Positions 18,730 through 27,380 of a DNA stretch of 64,000 nt are shown in pieces; the stretch's first letter is position 1, and the number at the start of each line of letters is the position of its first letter. The notes under the pieces are model-generated. The model did no database searches. It saw only the letters and a program-made list of their open reading frames with translations, and was not told the DNA's origin. Source of the stretch: Cellvibrio sp. UBA7661 (GTDB lineage Bacteria > Pseudomonadota > Gammaproteobacteria > Pseudomonadales > Cellvibrionaceae); contig DLHT01000003.1 in assembly GCA_002483365.1 (NCBI GenBank), positions 310,001 through 374,000 of the forward strand, in the 5' to 3' direction. The translations under genes were made by a program, and so were the position numbers.

Positions 18730-19920
18730 CTATGATACCAGCTCAACTGCTCCTGTCCGCACATAAGAAGCGCCGACCTGTTGTACCAATCCTTTAATTT
18801 CCAGACCAATTAGCTGCGCCGATAAACTACCAATATCCAAACCTGTGCGCTCTGCCAGCAAATCCACGGGTAACGGATCGTACCCCAAGGCCTGCAAAAG
18901 CTGCTTTTCCGGATCATCAAGCGTGATAACCTCTTGCGTTATCGATGCTGGCGGCTGTTCATTCGGGTAGAGAAAATCTGCTTGTAGTAATGGCTGTTTG
19001 ATTTCTTGTCGCTTATAGCTGAGCAGCCCTGCTAACTGATCAACGATATCCTGCGCCGTTTCAACCAACGTTGCCCCCTGGCGAATCAGCTGATGGCAAC
19101 CGCGCGCCAAAGGATTGTGGATCGACCCGGGGATCGCAAACACCTCGCGGTCATGCTGCAACGCGTAGGATGCGGTGATCAATGAACCACTTTGTACCGC
19201 AGCCTCCACCACCAAAGTCCCTCCACTTAAACCACTGATGATGCGATTGCGTTGCGGGAAGTTACAGGCATGGGATGCGGTTCCCAATGGAAACTCACTG
19301 ACCAGTGCGCCACCAGTATCAATAATGTCTTGGGCGAGCGCGCGGTGACGTGAAGGGTAAATCCGATCAATCCCCGTACCCATCACCGCAATAGTTTTGC
19401 CTCTGGCACGCAGGGCACCGCGATGTGCAGCCGCATCTATCCCCAATGCCAAACCACTGGTGATGGCAAACCCGCGCTCAGCCATATAATGCGCAAAACG
19501 CTCAGCATTTTCGGCGCCGCCGCCACTGGGATTACGGCTACCTACAATCGCTAATTGCGGCAAGCTAAGGCTTGCAGGATCGCCTCGCACAAACAACAGT
19601 GGCGGTGGACGCGGGATTTCACGCAGCAGGCGAGGATAAAGTGGATCATCGTAAAGCAGGCAGTAAAGTTCCGGTTGCGATTCGATATAAGCCAAATCTG
19701 CCGTCAATCGACATCCCAGTTCCGAGCCATCAGGGTTGGCTAAGTAATCTTTTAGTGCTTCAACAGCCGCTGGTTTTAGAAAAGAAGCCAAATCAGCAGG
19801 TGGGGAATTGATGAGTTGCGAGGGGCATTCCAATTGACTTAGCAATTGCCAGTACCCGGCGACACCAACTTCAGGTAAACGCAACAGCAAAAGTGTTGCG
19901 GCAAGGGGGGAGAGGGGCAT
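18730..19920 (-). CDS. dprA: DNA-processing protein A
   Basis: 396 aa. Loads RecA on incoming single-stranded DNA during natural transformation. N-terminal SAM-like region (1-75), Rossmann-like domain with LAIVGSRNPS, GLALGIDAAAHRGAL, AVMGTGIDRIYP, FPQRNRIISGLS and EAAVQSGSLITA, and a C-terminal winged-helix domain (about 330-390). Complete, so competence is possible but not shown. 51 bp after the LysM gene. Confidence 0.95.
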   Translation of the reverse strand: MPLSPLAATLLLLRLPEVGVAGYWQLLSQLECPSQLINSPPADLASFLKPAAVEALKDYLANPDGSELGCRLTADLAYIESQPELYCLLYDDPLYPRLLREIPRPPPLLFVRGDPASLSLPQLAIVGSRNPSGGGAENAERFAHYMAERGFAITSGLALGIDAAAHRGALRARGKTIAVMGTGIDRIYPSRHRALAQDIIDTGGALVSEFPLGTASHACNFPQRNRIISGLSGGTLVVEAAVQSGSLITASYALQHDREVFAIPGSIHNPLARGCHQLIRQGATLVETAQDIVDQLAGLLSYKRQEIKQPLLQADFLYPNEQPPASITQEVITLDDPEKQLLQALGYDPLPVDLLAERTGLDIGSLSAQLIGLEIKGLVQQVGASYVRTGAVELVS

Positions 19921-19971
19921 AGGGTTCGTCCTTGAACTGGGGCGCTGCCAGTGACGGCAGCGAATTGGCTA

Positions 19972-21030
19972 TCAGGGATTGCGCACTTTATCGTTAACTG
20001 CCAAAGCGCGATCAGCCTCTAACACCAAGGCAAAACTCATTTTTTCGAAGGTACGGAATACCATCAGCAAACCGGCGCGCTCATCTGGTAGAGCGATTTT
20101 GCCGCCTTTTACGCGATCAGCGACCACCTCACCTTTTTTATAAATCGCCATCACGTTACCGATTTGCAAACCTTCGCGCTCACCGCGATTGATAATCACG
20201 GTGTTGTACTTCCCAACCTGGGAAACACCGCCTTCAACAGCAATGATTTGTGCCTCGATCTCAACATCGGGTGCGCTTGGGAAAAATACAGAGTCAACGG
20301 AGCGGTCTTCACTGGGCAAGAGTTTGTCGCCAGGGCGAATCTCTTCGTAAGTGCGCAATACATCCAATGTCGCCACTTCACTATCCACTTTTGTCACCGC
20401 AACCGTACCAATGCCCTGCGCGTAAACACCAAGGAACTCTTTAGTTACCGGGTCTTTAAATACCTGACCTTGACGATAGACACTGTAATTGGAGTAGTTG
20501 GCATCAAACTCACCGCGCGCATAAGCGCGATCACCAGCCCCCACAATCACGTGCTGCTGCTGTCCTGCAAGCATATAAGGAGCAGCCTCAAGATCACCCT
20601 GAGCCACAATTCGGCTGCGCGACAGGAAAGCATCGATTTTATCGAGTGGAATGGTACTGATGGCTTCTTCGGTACTTTGCACACGAATGCTCGGACTGAG
20701 CTTGGTCGCGCCATTCATGCCCGCGCCGCGCTCACCGGGAACCATTTTCAAGGTGCGCTCCAACGTCAGGCGCGGCTGGCCATCCAGATAGATCAACTTG
20801 ATTAAATCGCCCGGAAAAATCAGATGGGGGTTTTCAATTTGAGGATTAACGTGCCATATCTCTGGCCACAACCAAGGGCTGTTCAGAAATGTGCCGGAAA
20901 TATCCCACAGGGTATCGCCTTTTTTGACGGTGTATTCGTCAGGATGACCTGTCTTGAGAAGTGCATCGTCAGCCCAGGAAAAAAAGCTGATGAGAGAAGC
21001 CGCAGCGACGGCCAGTAATATTTTTTTCAT
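19972..21030 (-). CDS. LysM-domain secreted protein
   Basis: 352 aa. Signal peptide (MKKILLAVAAASLISFFSWA), then one LysM near residues 32-80 (EYTVKKGDTLWDISGTFL, WPEIWHVNPQIENPHLIFPGD), which binds peptidoglycan. The remainder (about 250 aa) is a conserved region seen in proteins encoded between dprA and def in gammaproteobacteria. Probably periplasmic; no catalytic domain recognised. Divergent from def across 154 bp. Confidence 0.9.
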   Translation of the reverse strand: MKKILLAVAAASLISFFSWADDALLKTGHPDEYTVKKGDTLWDISGTFLNSPWLWPEIWHVNPQIENPHLIFPGDLIKLIYLDGQPRLTLERTLKMVPGERGAGMNGATKLSPSIRVQSTEEAISTIPLDKIDAFLSRSRIVAQGDLEAAPYMLAGQQQHVIVGAGDRAYARGEFDANYSNYSVYRQGQVFKDPVTKEFLGVYAQGIGTVAVTKVDSEVATLDVLRTYEEIRPGDKLLPSEDRSVDSVFFPSAPDVEIEAQIIAVEGGVSQVGKYNTVIINRGEREGLQIGNVMAIYKKGEVVADRVKGGKIALPDERAGLLMVFRTFEKMSFALVLEADRALAVNDKVRNP

Positions 21031-21184
21031 AGAAACCGATCCTGTTTTATTCGGTCCTGGGGCAGATAGACGTATAATAATGAATTAAAGCCCATGCTGT
21101 TTCCATTTGCACCGCATAAATCCTGTGCGATCATCATGTTAGCAGCGGTTATTACCTTTTTACTAGAAGTTTGTCACAAACACT

Positions 21185-21694
21185 ATGGCCTTGTTACCTA
21201 TCCTTGAATTTCCCGACCCACGGCTGCGTACTGTCGCCAAACCCGTCACAGAAGTGGATGACAGTATCCGCAAACTGGTCGATGACATGTTTGAAACCAT
21301 GTATGACGCTCCCGGTATCGGTTTAGCGGCATCGCAGATCAATGTCCACAAACGTGTAGTAGTTATAGACGTGAGCGAGGACAAATCCCAGCCCATGGTG
21401 TTTATTAACCCCGAAATTGAAGTGCTGGATCAGGAATTAAGCGAATACGACGAAGGTTGCCTGTCAGTTCCAGGCTTTTATGAAACCGTAGTCCGCCCCG
21501 GCCATATCCGGGTTAAAGCACTGGATCGCGATGGCAAACCATTTGAAATGGAACCCCAGGGATTGCTGGCGGTATGCATCCAACATGAGCTGGATCACCT
21601 CAATGGCAAACTGTTTGTAGACCATATATCGCCATTCAAACGCTCGCGTATCCGCACCAAGCTGGAAAAGAAACATAAGGCCGAGGCGCGCTAA
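21185..21694 (+). CDS. def: Peptide deformylase
   Basis: Removes the N-formyl group from nascent proteins. 169 aa with all three motifs intact: GIGLAASQ, EGCLSVPG (Cys ligand) and QHELDHLNGK (two His ligands and catalytic Glu). Followed by fmt, but a hairpin terminator lies between them. Confidence 0.97.
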   Translation: MALLPILEFPDPRLRTVAKPVTEVDDSIRKLVDDMFETMYDAPGIGLAASQINVHKRVVVIDVSEDKSQPMVFINPEIEVLDQELSEYDEGCLSVPGFYETVVRPGHIRVKALDRDGKPFEMEPQGLLAVCIQHELDHLNGKLFVDHISPFKRSRIRTKLEKKHKAEAR

Positions 21695-21711
21695 TCCACG
21701 CACTGCCAACC

Positions 21712-21735
21712 AAGGCGCCATGAGCGCCTTTTTTT
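21712..21735 (+). terminator. Terminator between def and fmt
   Basis: AAGGCGC, a 5-nt loop and GCGCCTT, followed by TTTTT. This would limit read-through from def into fmt. Confidence 0.8.
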
Positions 21736-21762
21736 ATTGTAAAACAACACGATAGGTCATCC

Positions 21763-22734
21763 ATGAGCCAAGGTTTGCGCATTATCTTTGCGGGTACGCC
21801 GGAATTTGCCGCGGAACATCTAAAGGCACTGCTTGGCAGCCGCCATCACGTGATTGCTGTTTACTCCCAGCCAGATCGCCCGGCAGGGCGCGGCAAGAAA
21901 CTGACCGCAAGCCCGGTAAAGGAAGTCGCACTTGCCCATGGCATTCCCGTCTACCAACCACTGAATTTCAAAAGCCCGGAGGCGGTCGCCGAGCTGGCAT
22001 CGCTCAATGCCGATTTAATGGTAGTTGTCGCTTATGGCTTGATCCTGCCCAAAATCGTTTTGGATGCCCCGCGCCTCGGCTGCATTAATGTCCATGCATC
22101 GATACTTCCGCGCTGGCGCGGTGCAGCACCTATTCAAAGAGCGATAGAAGCGGGCGATACCGAAACCGGTGTGACGATTATGCAAATGGATGTCGGCCTG
22201 GATACAGGCGACATGCTGATCAAAGCATATTGCCCGATTTTACCCGAAGATACCGGCGGAAGCCTGCACGATAAGCTCATCCATATTGGCGCACCCGCAC
22301 TGGTAGAAGCGCTCGATCTGATCCAATCCGGCACCATTACCCCGCAAAAACAGGACGATAGCCAATCCAACTACGCACCCAAGCTCAGCAAAGAAGAAGC
22401 TGCGCTGGATTGGCAATTGCCATCGCTTGCGCTGGAGCGCAAAGTGCGCGCGTTTAATCCCTTTCCCATTGCCCACACCAAACCAGCAGGCACAGGCGAT
22501 GACCAGCGCATCCGCGTTTGGGCCGCCAAAGCTACCGACAACAACTCCCAAGCCACACCTGGCAGCATCGTCCGAATTGATGCACAAGGGCTTTGGATTG
22601 CCTGCGTACAGGGTCAGTTGGTGCTTGAGCAGCTGCAATTACCCGGCAAAAAAGCGATGTCGGTCAACGAAATCCTGCGCGGCCATCCCGACCTGTTTAA
22701 AGTAGGCGACCAATTGGAGCAGCCTTCATGCTAA
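21763..22734 (+). CDS. fmt: Methionyl-tRNA formyltransferase
   Basis: Formylates Met-tRNAfMet with 10-formyl-THF. 323 aa. IIFAGTPEFAAEHL, the SILPRWRGAAPIQRAI segment (catalytic Asn, His and downstream Asp region) and QMDVGLDTGDML are present, with the C-terminal OB-fold domain from about residue 205. The stop overlaps the rsmB start by 7 bp. Confidence 0.97.
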   Translation: MSQGLRIIFAGTPEFAAEHLKALLGSRHHVIAVYSQPDRPAGRGKKLTASPVKEVALAHGIPVYQPLNFKSPEAVAELASLNADLMVVVAYGLILPKIVLDAPRLGCINVHASILPRWRGAAPIQRAIEAGDTETGVTIMQMDVGLDTGDMLIKAYCPILPEDTGGSLHDKLIHIGAPALVEALDLIQSGTITPQKQDDSQSNYAPKLSKEEAALDWQLPSLALERKVRAFNPFPIAHTKPAGTGDDQRIRVWAAKATDNNSQATPGSIVRIDAQGLWIACVQGQLVLEQLQLPGKKAMSVNEILRGHPDLFKVGDQLEQPSC

Positions 22735-24026
22735 GCGTGCGCGCCGCCGCGGCTCAGGTCATCGCCCAAATACTGAACGGCAGCGGCTCACTTTCAAGCC
22801 TTTTACCGGCAATTTTGCCGAAAATTGCTGAAAATGATCGCTCTTTACTGCAAGAACTCTGCTTTGGCTGCTGTCGTTACCACCCCCAGCTGCAAGCCTA
22901 CACCGAATACTTGTTAGACAAACCTTTGCGCGCGAAAGACAGCGATGTACAAGCGCTATTGCTGCTCGGCCTCTACCAATTGCTGCACACACGCATCCCT
23001 GATCACGCCGCGATTGGCGAGACAGTGGAAGTGACCCGTCATATCAAAAAGCCTTGGGCGACCAATCTGGTAAATGGTGTTTTGCGCAATTTCCAGCGCG
23101 ATAACGACAAAATTAGCGCATTTTTCAGCGAAAACCGTGCCTTTCAAAACAATCATCCCGCGTGGATGGAAGGCAGTATCAGCAAAAGCTGGCCGCAACA
23201 AGCCGCACAAATCATGGCCGCCAACAACCAGCATCCACCCTTCACGCTGCGACTGAATACGCACAACATCAACCGCAGCGATTATCTGCAACTGCTGCAA
23301 GATAACGGAATTGGCGCCAAACCCACGCCTTATAGTCCTTATGGCATCACACTGGAACACGCCTGCGATCCACGACAACTGCCGCATTTTGCTGAAGGTT
23401 GGCTGAGCGTGCAGGATGAAGCAGCGCAATTAAGTGGCGAACTGCTCCAATTATCGCCAAATATGCAAGTATTGGATGCCTGTTGTGCACCAGGTGGAAA
23501 AACCGGTCATTTGCTGGAGCTGGAACCCAGCCTCAGGGTAACTGCGTTGGATGTGGAGGAGCGCCGTCTGCAGCGGGTGCGCGAAAACCTTGCCCGCTTG
23601 GGGGTGAGCGCAAAAATTCTCTGTGGCGATGGTACACGTCCGGGCGATTGGTGGGATGGCCAGCTATTTGACCGCATCCTACTCGATGCCCCCTGCTCCG
23701 CTACAGGTATCGTGCGCCGCCATCCGGATATTAAAGTGCTGCGTACCCCTGAGGAAATTGACCGGTTAGGGCAGCTGCAGCATCAGTTACTACAAAATCT
23801 CTGGTCATTACTCAAGCCGGGCGGCGTGTTGCTCTATGCGACTTGCTCGATTATGCCCAAAGAAAATACGCGGGTTGTCGAGGCCTTTTTGACACGCAAC
23901 CCTGATGCAAGCTGCGATCAACTCGATGCCGATTGGGGTCTGGCACAACCCTGCGGCAGACAATTGTTACCGCAAGTGGATGGCCATGACGGTTTTTACT
24001 ACGCGCGTTTGCGTAAGGCCGTGTAA
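22728..24026 (+). CDS. rsmB: 16S rRNA m5C967 methyltransferase
   Basis: 432 aa. N-terminal NusB-like RNA-binding domain (1-140), then a SAM-dependent methyltransferase domain with DACCAPGGKTGHLLEL, catalytic-site LDAPCSATGIVRRHPD and TCSI containing the two Cys residues. Translationally coupled to fmt by the 7-bp overlap. trkA follows after a 133-bp gap containing repeats. Confidence 0.96.
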   Translation: MLSVRAAAAQVIAQILNGSGSLSSLLPAILPKIAENDRSLLQELCFGCCRYHPQLQAYTEYLLDKPLRAKDSDVQALLLLGLYQLLHTRIPDHAAIGETVEVTRHIKKPWATNLVNGVLRNFQRDNDKISAFFSENRAFQNNHPAWMEGSISKSWPQQAAQIMAANNQHPPFTLRLNTHNINRSDYLQLLQDNGIGAKPTPYSPYGITLEHACDPRQLPHFAEGWLSVQDEAAQLSGELLQLSPNMQVLDACCAPGGKTGHLLELEPSLRVTALDVEERRLQRVRENLARLGVSAKILCGDGTRPGDWWDGQLFDRILLDAPCSATGIVRRHPDIKVLRTPEEIDRLGQLQHQLLQNLWSLLKPGGVLLYATCSIMPKENTRVVEAFLTRNPDASCDQLDADWGLAQPCGRQLLPQVDGHDGFYYARLRKAV

Positions 24027-24049
24027 GGGTATAGCGACTATTATGTTGT

Positions 24050-24074
24050 TGGGCTCCCGCGTGCGGGAGTAACG
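24050..24074. repeat. Partial REP/MITE-like palindromic repeat (copy 1, right half)
   Basis: GGGCTCCCGCGTGCGGGAG plus AACG matches the right arm of the element at 58273-58391 (there GGGCTCCCGCGCGGGAGTGACG). Only this arm is present. The hairpin may also end rsmB transcription. Confidence 0.65.
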
Positions 24075-24149
24075 TTGCGGAAATAGAAGGCGACGTTGTG
24101 TAAATAAAGCGGCGATGCGCAAATAAAAAGTGACGATACGAAAATAAAA
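24070..24149. repeat. Degenerate ~20-bp tandem repeat upstream of trkA (about 4 units)
   Basis: Units share a GCGAYG...YAAATAAA core: 24070-24087, 24089-24108, 24109-24127 and 24128-24149. The array ends 10 bp before the trkA ATG, so it forms the leader of that mRNA. Confidence 0.6.
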
Positions 24150-24159
24150 CAGGCGAACT

Positions 24160-25545
24160 ATGAAAATTATTATTCTCGGTGCCGGACAAGTCGGCGGCAG
24201 CCTTGCGGAACATCTGGCGAGCGAAGCTAACGACATCACCGTGATAGACACCGATGAAGAGCGCCTGCGCGAACTGCGTGACCGCTTGGATATCAGTGCC
24301 GTAACTGGCGAGGCTTCCCATCCGGATGTACTGATGCAAGCGGGAGCAGAAGATGCCGATATGCTGGTTGCCGTCACCAGCGACGATGAGATCAATATGA
24401 TCGCTTGTACTGTCGCCGAACATCTGTTCCGCACCCCCACCAAAATCGCACGGGTACGCGCCACTTCCTACCTGACCCACCAACAGTTATTTGAAAATGG
24501 CGCTATTCCAATTGACGTACTGATCAGCCCCGAACAGCTGGTATCAGAGTATGTGTTCCGCCTGATTGAACAGCCGGGTGCCTTGCAGGTAGTGGATTTT
24601 GCCGATGGCAAGGTGCAGCTGGTTGCAGTCAAGGCCTACCACGGCGGGCCATTGGTCGGGCAGGAGCTGCGTTTTTTACGTGAACACATGCCTTCGGTCG
24701 ATACCCGTGTTGCGGCGATTTACCGGCGCAATCGCGCCATAATGCCGACCGGAACCACGGTGATCGAAGCCGATGACGAAGTGTTCTTTATCGCGGCAAA
24801 AGCGGATATCCGCGCGGTCATGAGTGAATTGCGCCGTCTTGAGGTGGCTTACAAACGCGTGACTATCGCCGGTGGCGGGAATATCGGTTTGCGCCTGGCC
24901 AGGATGCTGGAAGGCAAATACAACGTGCGCGTTATCGAGTTCAACAAACAGCGCGCTATCCGCCTCTCTGAACAGCTTGAACGGGCGATAGTGATCCAGG
25001 GCAGTGCGTCAGATAAAGACCTGCTGATGGAAGAGAGTATTGAAGATACCGATGTATTCCTCGCACTGACCAATGACGATGAAGCCAACATCATGTCGTC
25101 CATGCTCGCCAAGCGCTTGGGCGCACGCAAAGTGATGACGCTGATCAACAACCCCGCTTATGTAGACGTGGTGCAAGGCGGCGATATTGATATCGCCATC
25201 TCACCCCAAACCACCACTATCGGCAGCCTGCTCACCCACGTGCGGCGCGGCGATATAGTAAATGTTCACTCACTGCGGCGCGGTGCGGCCGAGGCGATTG
25301 AGATCATCGCCCATGGCGATGCCAAATCATCCAAAGTAGTAGGCAAAGCATTGGAAGACATCGATCTTCCTGAAGGCGCGAACATTGGCGCGATTGTGCG
25401 GCAGGGGCCGGATGGGGATGAAGTCGTCATCGCGCATGACAATGTGGTGGTGCAATCCGGCGACCACGTGATTATTTTCTTGTTACAGAAAAAGCATATC
25501 CGCGATGTTGAAAAGCTATTCCAGGTAGGCTTCAGCTTCTTCTAG
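24160..25545 (+). CDS. trkA: Trk potassium uptake regulatory subunit TrkA
   Basis: 461 aa with two RCK_N/RCK_C repeats. First NAD loop IILGAGQVGGSLAEHL at the N-terminus, second VTIAGGGNIGLRLARML near residue 235. Cytoplasmic gating subunit binding the TrkH/TrkG channel; no channel gene lies in this window. fmt-rsmB-trkA order is conserved in Pseudomonas relatives. Confidence 0.96.
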   Translation: MKIIILGAGQVGGSLAEHLASEANDITVIDTDEERLRELRDRLDISAVTGEASHPDVLMQAGAEDADMLVAVTSDDEINMIACTVAEHLFRTPTKIARVRATSYLTHQQLFENGAIPIDVLISPEQLVSEYVFRLIEQPGALQVVDFADGKVQLVAVKAYHGGPLVGQELRFLREHMPSVDTRVAAIYRRNRAIMPTGTTVIEADDEVFFIAAKADIRAVMSELRRLEVAYKRVTIAGGGNIGLRLARMLEGKYNVRVIEFNKQRAIRLSEQLERAIVIQGSASDKDLLMEESIEDTDVFLALTNDDEANIMSSMLAKRLGARKVMTLINNPAYVDVVQGGDIDIAISPQTTTIGSLLTHVRRGDIVNVHSLRRGAAEAIEIIAHGDAKSSKVVGKALEDIDLPEGANIGAIVRQGPDGDEVVIAHDNVVVQSGDHVIIFLLQKKHIRDVEKLFQVGFSFF

Positions 25546-25556
25546 TTCAATGCCCC

Positions 25557-25613
25557 GAGGATGTGAAGTAGAGCAGAGGATGCAAAGCGGAGCAGAGAAT
25601 GGAAAGTGGAGCA
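25557..25613. repeat. Three tandem 19-bp degenerate repeats downstream of trkA
   Basis: Units 25557-25575, 25576-25594 and 25595-25613 share GAGRATG.AAAG..GAGCA. They start 12 bp after the trkA stop and end just before a terminator palindrome. Confidence 0.7.
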
Positions 25614-25615
25614 AA

Positions 25616-25641
25616 AGTCCCGGCGATATCGCCGGGGCTTT
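25616..25641. terminator. Palindromic terminator between trkA and the convergent dehydrogenase gene
   Basis: CCCGGCGATATCGCCGGG is a perfect 18-bp palindrome (25619-25636), extended by AGT/GCT and followed by TTT on plus and by ACTTTTGCTC on minus. Confidence 0.7.
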
Positions 25642-25669
25642 GGATTGAACACCCTCACAGATAAACGTA

Positions 25670-26674
25670 TTACTTGTGTTGTAACACAATCCGGTAATGC
25701 GCCTTACCCTGCCGCAGCTTATCCATCGCTTCATTTACCTGATCAAATGAAAAATACTCAGTGACCGGTTTAATCCCATGCAGGGCCGCAAACTCCAGCA
25801 TGGTTCTGATGGTGGCCGGGCTGCCAACCGGTGAGCCGGAAATAGAGCGCTGCCCACTGATTAATGGAAACACCGCAACATCTAACGGCTGAAGGGTCGA
25901 CCCAACGAAATGCAAACGCCCCTTTGGAGCCAGGGTTGCAATATAAGCATTCCAGTCGAGCTTCACGTTCACCGTTGAAATAATAAAATCAAATTGCCCG
26001 GCAGCGGCAGCCAGCGCGGCAGCATTGCTGCTATCAAGCACTTTGTGTGCACCCAGCTTGAGCGCTTCGGCTTTTTTGCTTTCGCTTGAGGTGAACGCGG
26101 TCACCTCACAGCCCCATGAGTGCAAAAATTGCAATGCAAGATGCCCCAAGCCCCCAATACCAATTACCCCCACCTTCGCAGTAGGTTTCACTTCGAATTG
26201 CACCAGCGGATTAAATACAGTGACGCCACCGCAAAATAAGGGGCCCGCAGAATCTGCATCTATACCCTCGGGCAATGGCACGACCGACACCGCCTGTGCA
26301 CGCACTTTGTCCGCAAAACCCCCATGGCGCCCGGCGATAGTCGGCTGTGCACTCGCACATAAATTGTGATCGCCCGACAGGCAGGTTGGGCAACTGTTGC
26401 AATAGGCAGAGTGCCAGCCAAGGCCAACCCGCTGCCCGACCGTGACACTGGTAACGCCTTCACCAACCGCGCTCACAATTCCAATCACTTCATGCCCCGG
26501 GACGAAAGGATACTGGGTAAACCCCCATTCATTGTCGAGCATGCTCAAATCGCTATGGCAGATACCGCAGGATTCAACATCCAGCTCCACCTCGTCTTTC
26601 CCAAGCGGCCCCGGGTCATATTCAAAGGGTTCAAATCGGGCACCGGGTGCCATGGCAGCATAGGCTTTGATCAT
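25670..26674 (-). CDS. Zinc-dependent NADP aldehyde reductase/alcohol dehydrogenase (Ahr/YahK-like)
   Basis: 334-residue medium-chain dehydrogenase closely resembling E. coli Ahr (YjgB): ESCGICHSDLSMLDNEWGF (catalytic zinc site), GHEVIGIV, a structural-zinc Cys cluster (CNSCPTCLSGDHNLC) and the cofactor loop GVIGIGGLGHLALQ. Family enzymes reduce a broad range of aldehydes. Start ATG 26674 has GAGGAG upstream. It diverges from a truncated LysR gene that may once have regulated it. Confidence 0.92.
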   Translation of the reverse strand: MIKAYAAMAPGARFEPFEYDPGPLGKDEVELDVESCGICHSDLSMLDNEWGFTQYPFVPGHEVIGIVSAVGEGVTSVTVGQRVGLGWHSAYCNSCPTCLSGDHNLCASAQPTIAGRHGGFADKVRAQAVSVVPLPEGIDADSAGPLFCGGVTVFNPLVQFEVKPTAKVGVIGIGGLGHLALQFLHSWGCEVTAFTSSESKKAEALKLGAHKVLDSSNAAALAAAAGQFDFIISTVNVKLDWNAYIATLAPKGRLHFVGSTLQPLDVAVFPLISGQRSISGSPVGSPATIRTMLEFAALHGIKPVTEYFSFDQVNEAMDKLRQGKAHYRIVLQHK

Positions 26675-26750
26675 GGGTAACTCCTCAATGGATAAGGTTA
26701 GGTGAGAACAGGTTTCGGCTTAACCTGAAGGGGGATGCGGATATTGGTCA

Positions 26751-27254
26751 TTGCATGTGTTTTTAAAAGTATCAATCTCGGGCAACATAAAAACAATAGC
26801 CACAATTGAACGCCCTCCGGGTCGGGCTAATCGGGTTGTTGTAGCCTCACCTGCGTATATCGCCACCCATGAAACCATCCGCACACCACATGACCTTGCG
26901 CAACACAAAAGTTTGCAAATCCTTGAACAACAGCCGCATGTATGGGCACTGCAGAAAGAGGCTCATATCGAACAAGTGACGCTGCCAGTCGCCTTCCAAT
27001 GTAGCGATTTAGGAGCCTTGGTCAACGCTGCGGTTGCAGGGTTGGGTGTCGCGCAATTGCCGTGGTTATTAGTGCGCGAAGAAATCCGTGCAGGCAAACT
27101 ACTTCACCTATTGCCTGAATGGCTCAGCACTGAGTTACCCATTTCACTGGTTTACCGGGAAGGACACAACGAATCAGCCCGACTGGCAGAGTTTTTAGCC
27201 TGGATTGACCTGCATCGCGAACTGTTCGACTTACGCTTTCGGGAGGCGCATTAA
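26751..27254 (+). pseudogene. 5'-truncated LysR-family regulator remnant
   Basis: The frame encodes only the second half of a LysR substrate-binding domain: RVVVASPAYIATH, then CSDLGALVNAAVAGLGVAQLPWLLV and the C-terminal strand/helix. Recognisable similarity starts about codon 23, and the HTH plus the first half (about 170 residues) are absent; the 146 bp up to the divergent dehydrogenase start do not encode them. The first 20 codons look like random sequence. Most likely a deletion remnant unable to bind DNA. Confidence 0.75.
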
Positions 27255-27380
27255 CCAGCAGCCGCGAGATGCGGCGACCCAAATACGAAAAATAAGGCGG
27301 CAACTGGCCTCCCAAGCATGAATGAATCGCTTATGATGCGCTTCACACCCCGATATTCCCAATGTGCACAGGAGCAAACG

